Assembly: GCF_023155745.1 (NCBI RefSeq)
Contig: NZ_JAKNUS010000002.1
Location: 372,001 to 436,000 of the forward strand
Source of the DNA: Microbacterium kunmingense
GTDB taxonomy: Bacteria > Actinomycetota > Actinomycetes > Actinomycetales > Microbacteriaceae
Direction of reading: 5' to 3'
DNA length: 64,000 bases
Made by a program: the position numbers and the translations under genes. The first letter of the stretch is position 1. The number at the start of each line of letters is the position of its first letter. Positions 1 through 8,550 of this stretch are shown here, piece after piece. Below the pieces are notes generated by a model. It saw nothing but the letters and a program-made list of their open reading frames with translations. It ran no database searches and had not been told where the DNA came from.

Positions 1-103
1 CCGAACGCACCCGTCATGGAGAAAATTCGGATCAGCCACGCTTCTTCCGCTCTTTCAGCCGGCAGACCGGCCGCCTTCTTGCGATTACCCTCACACTAGC
101 TGC

Positions 104-1300
104 ATGGAATCTGCTCACCGCCACCACGACACCGTCGCCGTGCACGCCGGACGGGCCGACCTCGAGGGTCTCGGCGTTCACGCGCTCCCGATCGACCTGT
201 CGACGACGAACCCCATCCCCGACCTGGAAGCCGGCGGGCTGTCGTACGAATCCATGGCGAGCGGGGGGCACCCGCTCGCCGACGGCGGGCTCGTCTACGC
301 GCGGCTGTGGAATCCCACCGTCGCCCGCTTCGAGAGCGCGCTGGCCGAACTCGAGGGCGCCGAGGAGGCAGTCGCTTTCGCCTCGGGCATGGCGGCGATG
401 ACCGCCGCGATCATCGCCCACAGTGCGGCGTCGGGGAGATCCCACATCATCGCGGTGCGCCCGCTCTACGGCGGGACCGACCACCTGCTTTCGTCGGGAC
501 TCCTCGGCATCGAGGTCACGTACTGTCACGAGGACGAGATCGCCGCCGCCATCCGACCCGACACGGGGCTGATCGTCGTCGAGACGCCCGCCAACCCCAC
601 GCTCGACCTCGTCGACATCGCTGCGGTGGTGGCGTCGGCCGGCGGCATCCCGGTCCTCGTCGACAACACGTTCGCCACACCACTGCTGCAGAACCCGGTC
701 GCGCTCGGAGCGACGATGTCGCTGCACAGCGCCACGAAGTACCTCGGCGGACACGGCGACGTCATCGCCGGTGTCATCGCATGCGATGCCGAGACCGCTG
801 CCGCGCTCCGTCGAGTGCGCGCGGTGACCGGTGGGCTCCTGCACCCCCTCGGCGCGTACCTGCTCCACCGAGGACTGCCGACCCTGCCGGTGCGTCTGGA
901 ACGGCAGCAGGGTTCGGCGCGCCGGCTGGTGGAATGGTTGCAGGAGCAGCCGGAGATCGCAGAGGTGCACTACCCCGGACTGGACGGGGATCCGCGCGGT
1001 CTGCTCCGACGTCAGATGCGAGGAACCGGCGCGATGATCTCGGTGAGACTTCGCGGAGGGTTCGAGGCCGCGGCCGCCGCCACCTCAGCGGTCACGCTCT
1101 TCACGCACGCCGTGTCGCTGGGAGGGGTCGACTCCCTCATCCAGCACCCGGCTGCCCTGACGCACCGCCCGGTCCCCCCGCACGCGCGGCCGCACGCGGG
1201 TCTCGTGCGACTGTCGATCGGGCTCGAACACGTTGACGATCTCCGCAACGACCTCGCCCGCGCGCTGCGCGCGATTCCCGCCGAGCTGGTCAGCGCGTAA
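104..1300 (+). CDS. PLP-dependent trans-sulfuration enzyme (cystathionine gamma-synthase/lyase family)
   Basis: The 398-residue protein matches the Cys/Met-metabolism PLP-enzyme family in length and motifs. The SATKY block with the likely Schiff-base lysine near residue 212 is present, followed by the GGHGDV segment. The family carries out beta/gamma elimination or replacement on sulfur amino acids in the cytoplasm. Sequence alone does not separate cystathionine gamma-synthase, gamma-lyase and methionine gamma-lyase. The ATG at 104 has no clear ribosome-binding site, so a leaderless start is possible. The gene converges on the left prophage junction and was probably the original downstream neighbour of nrdF. 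Confidence 0.88.
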   Translation: MESAHRHHDTVAVHAGRADLEGLGVHALPIDLSTTNPIPDLEAGGLSYESMASGGHPLADGGLVYARLWNPTVARFESALAELEGAEEAVAFASGMAAMTAAIIAHSAASGRSHIIAVRPLYGGTDHLLSSGLLGIEVTYCHEDEIAAAIRPDTGLIVVETPANPTLDLVDIAAVVASAGGIPVLVDNTFATPLLQNPVALGATMSLHSATKYLGGHGDVIAGVIACDAETAAALRRVRAVTGGLLHPLGAYLLHRGLPTLPVRLERQQGSARRLVEWLQEQPEIAEVHYPGLDGDPRGLLRRQMRGTGAMISVRLRGGFEAAAAATSAVTLFTHAVSLGGVDSLIQHPAALTHRPVPPHARPHAGLVRLSIGLEHVDDLRNDLARALRAIPAELVSA

Positions 1301-1326
1301 CCCCACCCGGCGTCAGGATCGGGAGG

Positions 1327-1428
<102 letters not shown>

Positions 1429-1504
1429 TCAGCGGCTCACCCGCGGAATTACGCCCATCCGAGCCCGATAGAGCACGGCAAAACCCGATATCGGTCGCCG
1501 AACC

Positions 1505-1525
1505 TGTGGGCAAAATGTGGGCAAG
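1505..1525. promoter_or_regulatory. Candidate integrase arm-type site, left arm
   Basis: Two copies of TGTGGGCAA are spaced 11 bp apart (1505-1513 and 1516-1524), about one helical turn. The whole 21-bp stretch matches 47139-47159 in 18 of 21 positions in the same orientation. Both stretches lie about 90 bp inside their att cores. This fits paired arm-type sites for the N-terminal domain of a tyrosine integrase; binding itself is inferred. Confidence 0.55.
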
Positions 1526-1768
1526 TCACCCCGCCCTGCGCGGCTCGCGCGCCGCTCGTCGAACCTCCCGCACGCGCCGCAGACGGTGCGTCAGCATCGG
1601 GTTAAGCTCGAGCGCCTCACGGGTGTCGATCGCCCGATCGAGAAGCTGGTAATAGCGAGCGGGCGGAACCTCGAAGCGGGCACGGATCGCCTCTTCCTTC
1701 CAGCCCGAGTGACGCGGATGCGCGCCCTCGAAAGCGAGGAGCTCGTCGACGGGGATGGGGGCAGACAT
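1526..1768 (-). CDS. DUF3263-family small protein
   Basis: An 80-residue protein starting at the ATG at 1768. Its centre resembles the actinobacterial DUF3263 family: a WKE-A-IR-F motif, then RYYQLLDR, then a basic C-terminal tail with LNPMLTHRLRR. Members are small, probably helix-turn-helix-like proteins of unknown function. It is the leftmost minus-strand prophage gene, divergent from a zinc-ribbon gene 48 bp away. That places it with the accessory genes at the end of the element, not in the structural operon. Confidence 0.7.
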   Translation of the reverse strand: MSAPIPVDELLAFEGAHPRHSGWKEEAIRARFEVPPARYYQLLDRAIDTREALELNPMLTHRLRRVREVRRAAREPRRAG

Positions 1769-1816
1769 GGCATTTAGGATGCCACCGGCCTCCGACATCG
1801 ACGTAGGCTCACGGTC

Positions 1817-1960
1817 ATGATCGATGACCTCGAGCAGCCGCGCTGCCCCACCTGCCACACGGTGATGCGCGACGACCCGCGCGGGTTCGAGTGCGTCACC
1901 TGCGGCACGGTTCACCTCCGCGACGGGGGACGGTTCCAGCGCGTCGTTGACGCCGGGTAA
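1817..1960 (+). CDS. Small zinc-ribbon protein
   Basis: A 47-residue frame with two CxxC pairs (CPTC near residues 10-13 and CVTC near 26-29), the layout of a single zinc ribbon. No function can be assigned. It reads away from the DUF3263 gene and is followed by a second rightward gene 26 bp on, so the two may be co-transcribed. No clear ribosome-binding site precedes the ATG, so a leaderless start is possible. The paired cysteines are the main evidence that it is real. Confidence 0.55.
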   Translation: MIDDLEQPRCPTCHTVMRDDPRGFECVTCGTVHLRDGGRFQRVVDAG

Positions 1961-1986
1961 CATCATCGTTCTCGGCCGGAGGAAGG

Positions 1987-2343
1987 ATGACCCGGCCACC
2001 CGTGACGAAGAACCGCCGCTACGAAGCGCACTACGACAACCTCAACGACCAACGCATCCAGCAAGGCACCAGTCGCCGACGCGCCTGCACCCTCGGGAGC
2101 AACGCCTACGGACCGCAGCCGATCCAGTGGGCTCCGCGCGGGCAGCTTCCGAAAGTGTGGGCGTGGATCTCTTGGGCGGATGATCCCGCCTCCCGCATCC
2201 CCGCCGAGGCGTCCGGCTGGAACGACCGCGTCGTGATTGTCGAGTGGGAAGACGACGGAGGGCGTCGCAGCGTCGTCGTGTGGCGGAACGCGGTCAGCCG
2301 CAGAAACGACAGAAACGCCCCGCGTCCACCCACCCGAGGGTGA
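1987..2343 (+). CDS. Hypothetical accessory prophage protein
   Basis: A 118-residue protein with a good ribosome-binding site (GGAGGAAGG just upstream of the ATG). The N-terminal half is basic; the middle holds a tryptophan-rich WAWISWADD stretch followed by a beta-strand-like VVIVEWEDDGG segment. I do not recognise the family. It is oriented against the structural genes and next to the prophage end, a position typical of genes expressed from the lysogen. The stop codon lies inside a strong hairpin that probably terminates transcription. Confidence 0.65.
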   Translation: MTRPPVTKNRRYEAHYDNLNDQRIQQGTSRRRACTLGSNAYGPQPIQWAPRGQLPKVWAWISWADDPASRIPAEASGWNDRVVIVEWEDDGGRRSVVVWRNAVSRRNDRNAPRPPTRG

Positions 2344-2357
2344 GGGACGCGGGGCGT
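2315..2357. terminator. Strong hairpin at the end of the 118-residue accessory gene
   Basis: Perfect 13-bp arms (2315-2327 and 2345-2357) enclose a 17-nt loop that itself contains a 5-bp stem (CACCC/GGGTG). No clear U tract follows on either strand. It could end the rightward accessory transcript and block read-through from the opposite side. Confidence 0.6.
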
Positions 2358-2431
2358 CGATGTGTATCTATCTGAGGGAGAAGGTGGCTGCCTGTAGGCG
2401 GACGCGTCCTGTCCGCGGTAGTTTCTTCAGC

Positions 2432-2566
2432 GTGGAGCGGACACCATTCGAGAAGCTTGGGGACTGGATCTCATCCCACCGGGCGACGATTGTCCGCCAG
2501 CGGTGGCAGATCGTGGCCGTGACCGTTCTGGCGGTCTACATCCTCGCGTTGGCAATAGCGAACTGA
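2432..2566 (+). CDS. Possible single-pass membrane micro-protein
   Basis: A GTG-initiated frame of 44 residues, with a short charged N-terminus and one hydrophobic helix of about 18 residues (IVAVTVLAVYILALAIA) at the C-terminus. No good ribosome-binding site is present; in-frame extension upstream to an ATG at 2360 is possible. Its 3' end overlaps the end of the polymerase-like gene on the other strand by 31 bp. The membrane helix is the only support. Confidence 0.3.
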   Translation: MERTPFEKLGDWISSHRATIVRQRWQIVAVTVLAVYILALAIAN

Positions 2567-3897
2567 GGCGCTGTGCCCGCCCTGGGGGAGGCGAGAATCT
2601 GCGCGTTCAGTAGCACCCCGCCAGCGAGAATCAGAAACACCAGATTCTGCGGGTCGCCGATCACCGACGAGTTGTCGCCGAGGCCGTGAACGAAAGCCCA
2701 AAGGAACGCTGTCCCGGCGAGTGCGAAGCCGAGCCGTTCGTGCTTGGTCGCATTGACCGTTTGAGCCCTGAGCATAATCGTCAACACCACGATCACGAGC
2801 GCGACATTCGCGGTGGCGAACCCGAGGCCACCGTCCAGCCAGGCTTGCAGGAGCCAGTTGTGCACCGGGCGTGACGAGAAACCGAGGACAAATGTCCCCG
2901 CTTCGAGTTCGCGGGTCCAGTTCCCGAACCCGAGGCCGAACACCGGTGATCCGCCGATGGCGTTCAGTGCCGCACCCCACAAGATGAGCCGCGGTGTGAG
3001 GGTGTCGGCCGACGCCTGCACGTACTCATCGGCCGTGCTGAGGAACACCTGCGCACCGACCACGGCGACAACGAGGGCGACGAGAACCGCCCCGATCCGG
3101 CCAGCGGGACGCTGCGACCCAGCGGCGCGGGCCAGGAAGAACGCGAACAGCGGCATGACGATCAGCAACGCAAGACCCGTCTTTGACCCCGTCGCAACGA
3201 TGGCGCCCGCGAGCGGCAGCGCCACCCAGATCGGCCACCGCTTCCGCGCAAGCGCGGCGTACGCGAGATAGGTGACGAGCATGATTCCCATCACGAGCGA
3301 TGCGCGGTTGACGCTGACGAACAGGAATCCGCCGGCGCGCTCGAGCGCCACGACGTTGTTGTATCCCTGCTCGGTAGTGAGCGCCTGGCCAGCGCCCCCG
3401 AGGAACGGACGGCTCAGCCCCGACGCGTAGTAGTTCGCTTCAACGGTGGGAACGAACCGGAACAGCACGGTCGTCGCCGCCTGGGCGAGGGCGACCGGCG
3501 CCATAGCGGCGAGTATCTTCCCGGCTGCGGGGAGCCCGTCGCTCTGGATCATGTTCACGGCGACGACGGTCAACGTTCCGAGCGCGAACCATCGAGCCGC
3601 GGTGATGAACGCCAACGGTCCCGGCTCCGACCACACGGCCGACGCGGCAGCGACCACCGCACCGACCATGAGCACAGTCACGAGGGCCGATAGCCCCCTG
3701 ACCGGCTGTGCAGGTCGGCGTCCACGGAGCAGACCCATCAACCCGCCGACGACCGCGAACACGGGGACGCCGAGAGCAGCGACACCCGAGAACAGGGAGC
3801 TCGCCCAGCCCAGGCCGGTGAGCATCCACGACCGCCTGACGGCGATCCCGATCAGCAGCAGGACCGGGATCGCCGCCAGCAAGACTAGGGTCTCCAC
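2536..3897 (-). CDS. O-antigen polymerase/ligase-like (Wzy_C-type) polytopic membrane protein
   Basis: A 453-residue protein made almost entirely of membrane helices (about 11-12), with one large extracytoplasmic loop near residues 280-345 that contains the LTPRLILWGAAL and RPVHNWLLQ motifs. This is the layout of the Wzy/WaaL superfamily (PF04932), which polymerises or ligates undecaprenyl-linked glycans at the outer face of the membrane. It lies directly after the tailspike, at the far end of the late region. This is the classic place for a lysogenic-conversion gene, so it may alter the surface glycan the phage uses. Substrate and reaction are unknown. Confidence 0.75.
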   Translation of the reverse strand: METLVLLAAIPVLLLIGIAVRRSWMLTGLGWASSLFSGVAALGVPVFAVVGGLMGLLRGRRPAQPVRGLSALVTVLMVGAVVAAASAVWSEPGPLAFITAARWFALGTLTVVAVNMIQSDGLPAAGKILAAMAPVALAQAATTVLFRFVPTVEANYYASGLSRPFLGGAGQALTTEQGYNNVVALERAGGFLFVSVNRASLVMGIMLVTYLAYAALARKRWPIWVALPLAGAIVATGSKTGLALLIVMPLFAFFLARAAGSQRPAGRIGAVLVALVVAVVGAQVFLSTADEYVQASADTLTPRLILWGAALNAIGGSPVFGLGFGNWTRELEAGTFVLGFSSRPVHNWLLQAWLDGGLGFATANVALVIVVLTIMLRAQTVNATKHERLGFALAGTAFLWAFVHGLGDNSSVIGDPQNLVFLILAGGVLLNAQILASPRAGTAPQFAIANARM

Positions 3898-3923
3898 CCC
3901 TGCATCTTGCCACGCGCGGTGCT

Positions 3924-6032
3924 CTACGCGACGCCCACCAGCAGGGGGACGCGGTTCATCGACGGTGTGAGGTTCGCGCCCGACGGTGCCGGGTTCGGGG
4001 CGGGATGCGCCGAGACCGACACGCTCCGGTAGTAGAACCCGGCTTGCAGGGAGGACGCGGTGCCGCTCAGACCCGCGAACACCGCGGTGACGTTGTCGCA
4101 GGACAGCGCGAGGAAGTCACCCGGCTCCACGTCGACCGCGGCACCGAGCGAAACCTCCGCGTACCCGACCGCGGGACACGCAACCGCGCCAGACGTCGCA
4201 GCGCGGGCCCCGGGCACCAGCGCACCCCCAGGCCCGCCCGCGCCACGGTAGACGGCGACGCTGATGTTCCCGTTCGACACCATCACCTCGAGAGCGATCT
4301 TCGAGATACGCCCGCCCTCCGTCACAGCGGCGAACGCGATCAGGTTGGACGTCGGCCACGTCTGATTCGTGACGACAGCCGCCCCACGGTCGAAGCCGCG
4401 GAGCGCTAGTTGAGACACGGCCTTCCCCGACGCGATCTCACTCCCCGACAGGTCTCCGACAATCGCGCCCGAGATCCGCTTCGGGGAAACACCGATCGCG
4501 CGAAGCTTCCCCGACAGGCGGATGTTGAGTGCGCCAGCACCGCGGAACCCGTCGCCAACGATTGTCAGATCGCCGCCGTACGTGGTGCCCGTCCCGTCGA
4601 GGTTGGAACCCGCGAACACGAGTTCACCGGAGCCCTCGATACGTCCGGTCTGAACGTCGAGGACGATGTCGGTTGCCTGCTCAATCACCGCGAGCCCGCG
4701 GCCTGAGTAGACGGTTGCCTCGGGCGCCACGATCCGCATCCCGGAGGAGGCGGCGCAAGCAAGGAAGGCGACCCCGCGGCCCGTGTAAGAGGGATCGATC
4801 ACGCGGAAGCGCTTGTCGGGACCGTATTGACCGTTCCCGAACTGCCACCCCGAGGAGAAGGATCGTTCGTTAACGACAGTGTCACGCTTCGAGTAACAGT
4901 CCACGGCGCCGTGACCGTGGGTCTGGAAAGCCCCGAAGTAGGTGTTGTGCGCCGTCGCGTCGACCGAGCCGCACCGCACCGCCTGAACATGCGTTACGTG
5001 GTGGCGGGCGCCGCGCGACTCTCCTCCCACAACCTTTGAATCGGTGGACCGAATGAACCGCACAAGGTGTCCACAGCCTGACGTTGCGGGACGGAATGGG
5101 TCTACGCCGTTGACGTTGATCTCGGCATTCGCGGAGTCCCACACCTTCGCGGCGACGCCCTGCCACCCGATCACGGTGACGTCATCCACACGTGCGTCGA
5201 CCGTGTAACGGAAGCTTAGGAGGTCGGCGTGGCTGCCGTAGATGCTGTTCGCTGTGACCGGGTCGTTCCCCGGGTTCGTGTCTCGGATGGTCCCGTTAGA
5301 AATGCGGGGGGAGGTGATCACGTTCAGTTTCACGAGCTGCGGGCTCACAGTCATACCCCACGGTGCTGGCGCGGCGAGGGTCACCGTGGACGCTCCGATG
5401 GCGACGATGGTTGTGAGGAACCTCTGACCGGTGGAGAACCAGGCGCCCGTGTCCCACTTGAGCAGTTCGGTCGAGTCTCGGATCTGCACCCAGTCACCGA
5501 CAGCGAGTCCGCTGACGCTGTTCACCGACACGGTGAAGTCGCCCTCTGTCACCGAGGCGGTGATCGTCTTGAACGCGCCTTCCGATCCCGCGAACCCGAA
5601 CAGGGGGGCCTCCGTGGATGAGCCCGTCCGGGTGCGGGTGATGACGGTTGAGCCGTTCAGGTCGAAGTGAAGCGCCTTATTGATCGTGATCGGGTCGATG
5701 CGGTAACGCCCCGCGCGGTCGAACAGGATCGTCGCCCCCGCCGGGGCCGCGTCTACTAGAGCTTGCAGTGCCACGGTGTCATTTGTGCCCGAGCCGCTTG
5801 CGTCGTTGCCCACCCAGTTCCCGACGAGTCCGTTCTGCCAAACGGGGATAACGGCGGCGTTGCGACTAGCAAACGCGGCAGAAAGGGCCTCTTTCGCCGG
5901 CCCGTTCTGAGTGACCGCGTCCGCGATCGCCTGCTGCGTCGGAACGGTGTTCGGACCTGCCGGGCCGACGGGACCCGCGGGACCAACCGGACCTGCCGGG
6001 CCGCGAACGCTTCCGATGAGAACCTTGCTCAC
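3924..6032 (-). CDS. Tailspike/tail fibre with collagen-like neck and pectate-lyase-type beta-helix
   Basis: 702 residues from a GTG at 6032, chosen because GGAGG lies 8 nt upstream and GTGA overlaps the stop of the preceding gene. Residues about 10-27 are a Gly-X-Y collagen-like run. Residues about 70-500 resemble the Pectate_lyase_3/right-handed beta-helix fold, opening with a segment on valid 'ALVDAAPAGATILFDRAGRY' lines and continuing with many short beta repeats. The C-terminal 150 residues look like a separate beta-rich head. It should be the receptor-binding or polysaccharide-degrading fibre. Whether it has enzyme activity cannot be read from sequence. Confidence 0.82.
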   Translation of the reverse strand: MSKVLIGSVRGPAGPVGPAGPVGPAGPNTVPTQQAIADAVTQNGPAKEALSAAFASRNAAVIPVWQNGLVGNWVGNDASGSGTNDTVALQALVDAAPAGATILFDRAGRYRIDPITINKALHFDLNGSTVITRTRTGSSTEAPLFGFAGSEGAFKTITASVTEGDFTVSVNSVSGLAVGDWVQIRDSTELLKWDTGAWFSTGQRFLTTIVAIGASTVTLAAPAPWGMTVSPQLVKLNVITSPRISNGTIRDTNPGNDPVTANSIYGSHADLLSFRYTVDARVDDVTVIGWQGVAAKVWDSANAEINVNGVDPFRPATSGCGHLVRFIRSTDSKVVGGESRGARHHVTHVQAVRCGSVDATAHNTYFGAFQTHGHGAVDCYSKRDTVVNERSFSSGWQFGNGQYGPDKRFRVIDPSYTGRGVAFLACAASSGMRIVAPEATVYSGRGLAVIEQATDIVLDVQTGRIEGSGELVFAGSNLDGTGTTYGGDLTIVGDGFRGAGALNIRLSGKLRAIGVSPKRISGAIVGDLSGSEIASGKAVSQLALRGFDRGAAVVTNQTWPTSNLIAFAAVTEGGRISKIALEVMVSNGNISVAVYRGAGGPGGALVPGARAATSGAVACPAVGYAEVSLGAAVDVEPGDFLALSCDNVTAVFAGLSGTASSLQAGFYYRSVSVSAHPAPNPAPSGANLTPSMNRVPLLVGVA

Positions 6033-6460
6033 TGCTCGTACCTCCACACGTTTCCTGTGTCACTGTCAAATCCGAGATCCCCGTTCACGGCGGTCGGCGG
6101 GAAGTCCAGACCTCCCGTGAGATCCCACCAGTAGGGGTTGGCGCCGCCCTCACCGCCGCCGCGGTTGAAAAGGAGCTCGCTGTACGACATCGTCTGGACG
6201 TCGGGGACGGACAGCGTGAAGCGAGCCACATTCTCGCCGTCGAGATCCTGCTCGAGCTCGAGGTACACGCCTTCCGGCGTTGCGGGAAGCGACCATGCGC
6301 CCGACGCGACAGTAGGAATGCCGTCGCGAACGTTGGCGGTGCTGGCGGCCTGGGTCACGTGGCCGGCTCCAGTATCGAAGGGCCGGGATGCGACGACGCG
6401 GAGAATCCCGTTCGCCGGCCTCCCCGCGGAATCGAGAATCGGACCTGTGATCGTAGGCAT
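6029..6460 (-). CDS. Minor tail / fibre-associated protein
   Basis: A 143-residue protein that starts with a PTITGPILDSAGRPA strand, like the first beta-domain of many actinophage tail accessory proteins. It ends in a GDLGFDSDTGNVWRYE motif typical of fibre junction segments that announce a downstream fibre. It overlaps the tailspike start by 4 bp and follows the 401-residue tail protein after 5 bp. The role is inferred from position: likely an adaptor between tail tip and spike. Confidence 0.6.
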   Translation of the reverse strand: MPTITGPILDSAGRPANGILRVVASRPFDTGAGHVTQAASTANVRDGIPTVASGAWSLPATPEGVYLELEQDLDGENVARFTLSVPDVQTMSYSELLFNRGGGEGGANPYWWDLTGGLDFPPTAVNGDLGFDSDTGNVWRYEQ

Positions 6461-6465
6461 CCGGC

Positions 6466-7671
6466 CTACCCCCTGTTCGTTTCGTCAATGCGGCCCTGCA
6501 GGGCGCGCAGCTGGTTGGAGAGCCACTGGCGGTCGCTCGAGGGAACGGGGTAGCCGCCAGCGACGCGCTCGGGCGCGCACTGCAGCGTGACGTCGCCCTC
6601 GGCGTCGAACGAGATCCGGACGATGCGGACGCGGTAGATGCCGGCGGGGACGCGGGCGGTCGCGGCAACCTTGATCTTGGCCCAGTCCCCCGGCCAGTAG
6701 GTTCCGAGCTTCGGGTCCTCGTCGCGCGAGACCTTGAGGGTGAAGGTCTCGGTGAACGCGGAGTAGCGGACAACGGCCTCGTCGACGTACGCCTGCAAGG
6801 TCTCTGCACGGAGGACGCTGTTGCGGTTCTCGACGGTCTCCATCATCGGGAAGCCGGCGTCCAGCAGCGCGGTCGAGGACGCCTTCGCCTCGAGGCGGAT
6901 CTGTGTCTCGTCGTTCGTCGCGCCGACGCCCCACGCGTGCGTGGCGAGATCGCGGCCGTCGCGGTCGAGGTCCGAGATGTAGGCGTTCGGTCCGGGCGCC
7001 GACACGTCCCAGTAGTGGTCGACGCCGCCCTGCGTGAGATCGGGGTCGCCGGTGAGCAGATCCCAGCGGACGTGGCGCGGGCCGTCGAGCTTCGGGCGGA
7101 AGGCGATGTCGGGACCGTCCTCGACCTCCGTGAGGTTCGTGAGGGCCTCGGCAACCCACATGAGATCCGCGCCGGGGTACTCCCGTTCGTTGGTGCCGGC
7201 AAAGTCGGGCTCGTAGTCGATCGGGATGCCGGCGGCCGGCCAGGCACAGGCCTGCTCGACGAGCCGCTTCGCGATCGTGCGGAGCGAAGTGTTGGTCCAC
7301 TTCGAGGTGACGTTCGAGGGAAGCTGCGCGGCCGTGAGGACGGGGAGCACCTTGCGCTTGGCGAAGTACTCCCACGCGCCGGCGGCGGTGAGCGTCGACG
7401 AGTAGGGGAAGGCGAACGGGTCGCCCTGGATCTGGCCGGCGGCGAGGAGGACGCCGTTCTCGACCCAGCCGATGAAGTCGCGCTGCGGGAGCAGCTGGTT
7501 GGGGATGTCGAGGGCGACGTCGGTGGCCGGATCCACGTACGGCAGCTGCAGCTGCGCCCGCAGGGTCTCGGGGGCGTTGAGCGTGAGCTCCACGCCGCAC
7601 GAGAGCGGGACCAGCTTGCGCAGGGTGATCTCTCCGGAGAGGAATCGCCCGCCCACGAGGTATCCGGCCAC
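6466..7671 (-). CDS. Minor tail protein (baseplate-type)
   Basis: 401 residues from a GTG preceded by AGGGAG. The N-terminal third (VELTLNAPETLRAQLQLPY) and the middle (a long alpha/beta stretch with TSKWTNTSLRTIAKRLVEQA) resemble siphophage minor tail proteins that follow the distal-tail gene. It lies between the lysis group and the tailspike. No catalytic motif is visible. I call it structural with moderate certainty, from size, repeat-free beta-rich composition and neighbours. Confidence 0.62.
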   Translation of the reverse strand: MAGYLVGGRFLSGEITLRKLVPLSCGVELTLNAPETLRAQLQLPYVDPATDVALDIPNQLLPQRDFIGWVENGVLLAAGQIQGDPFAFPYSSTLTAAGAWEYFAKRKVLPVLTAAQLPSNVTSKWTNTSLRTIAKRLVEQACAWPAAGIPIDYEPDFAGTNEREYPGADLMWVAEALTNLTEVEDGPDIAFRPKLDGPRHVRWDLLTGDPDLTQGGVDHYWDVSAPGPNAYISDLDRDGRDLATHAWGVGATNDETQIRLEAKASSTALLDAGFPMMETVENRNSVLRAETLQAYVDEAVVRYSAFTETFTLKVSRDEDPKLGTYWPGDWAKIKVAATARVPAGIYRVRIVRISFDAEGDVTLQCAPERVAGGYPVPSSDRQWLSNQLRALQGRIDETNRG

Positions 7672-7688
7672 CGGCGTTCTCCCTTCTG

Positions 7689-8207
7689 TCAGCCGAGCGC
7701 GCGGCGGATCTCGGTCGCGGCTGCCGCGGCGTCGACTCCGCTGTTGCCGGCGATGACCGTGATGGTGGCCACGCGGCCGCTGCCGGCCTCTCCTGCGTCG
7801 ATCGGGGCCCGGGTGGGGTCAGCGGGCAGGGTGGCCAGGATGAGGCGCAGGAGCGAGAGCCCAGCGGCGATGAGGGACGCCTGCAGGACGGTGGACCAGT
7901 CGACGTCGGTCAGGAACGTCGCAGGGGCGATGCCGGCGGCAAGGGCCTGGAAGAACGTCTTGACGACGCGCTCCACGGCGGCGAGCCACCAGGGCAGGTT
8001 CACGCCTTCCACCTCGGGGAGGCCGAACAGCGACGTCGCGAGCGAGGCGATGAAGCCGACCGCGGCCGCGGACAGCATCGCGAGCCACGGGACGTCGGCG
8101 ACGAGCGAGCCGCCGACGTAGGGGATGGCGATCGCGACGGCGGTGTAGAGGCCGCGCAGCGCGGCGTCCTTCCACCAGCTCGCGTTCGCGAGGTTGGACA
8201 GGTGCAT
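7689..8207 (-). CDS. Holin (r1t-like)
   Basis: A 172-residue protein with an ATG 6 nt after AGGAGG. The N-terminus (ASWWKDAALRGLYTAVAIAIPY) has the WWKDA and ALRG motifs of the phage r1t holin family. Three or four hydrophobic segments follow (about residues 20-40, 45-62, 85-105 and 110-128), with a soluble C-terminus. Holins accumulate in the membrane and set lysis timing. It is the last gene of a compact lysis group that starts with the endolysin. Confidence 0.78.
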   Translation of the reverse strand: MHLSNLANASWWKDAALRGLYTAVAIAIPYVGGSLVADVPWLAMLSAAAVGFIASLATSLFGLPEVEGVNLPWWLAAVERVVKTFFQALAAGIAPATFLTDVDWSTVLQASLIAAGLSLLRLILATLPADPTRAPIDAGEAGSGRVATITVIAGNSGVDAAAAATEIRRALG

Positions 8208-8221
8208 GGTGACCTCCTCAG

Positions 8222-8548
8222 TCACGTGGGGTTGATGGTGTCCTCGAGGCCGTCCGGGAGGGCGTCGGGGCTGATGCCGGCCATGCGAAGGCGGAAGGCG
8301 AGAAGGCCGGCGTACTCCTGCCAGGCGATGCGCCGGCGGCGTTCGTCGTCCGCGCGATCGCGTTCGTCGTCGGCGCGCTTGATAGCAGCGTCGCGCTGGC
8401 CGATGATGTCGTTCTTGCGGTTGGTCTCCCGGGTGGAGACACCGCGGCGGACCTTGGAAACGATGTCGGCGATCTCCCTGGCGAACGCGCCTAGTCCGCC
8501 TGCGCCGAGGACCGCGACGATGATGGTGACGAAGTTGACGTTCTCCAC
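8222..8548 (-). CDS. Small membrane protein with coiled-coil tail (lysis accessory)
   Basis: A 108-residue protein from a GTG 5 nt after AGGAG. One membrane helix (about residues 5-24, rich in Val, Ala and Gly) precedes a strongly charged helix (about 30-75) with many Arg, Asp and Glu, probably a coiled coil. One membrane pass plus a cytoplasmic charged helix is common for antiholins and second holins next to r1t-type holins. That role is inferred from position. Confidence 0.6.
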   Translation of the reverse strand: MENVNFVTIIVAVLGAGGLGAFAREIADIVSKVRRGVSTRETNRKNDIIGQRDAAIKRADDERDRADDERRRRIAWQEYAGLLAFRLRMAGISPDALPDGLEDTINPT

Positions 8549-8550
8549 GC

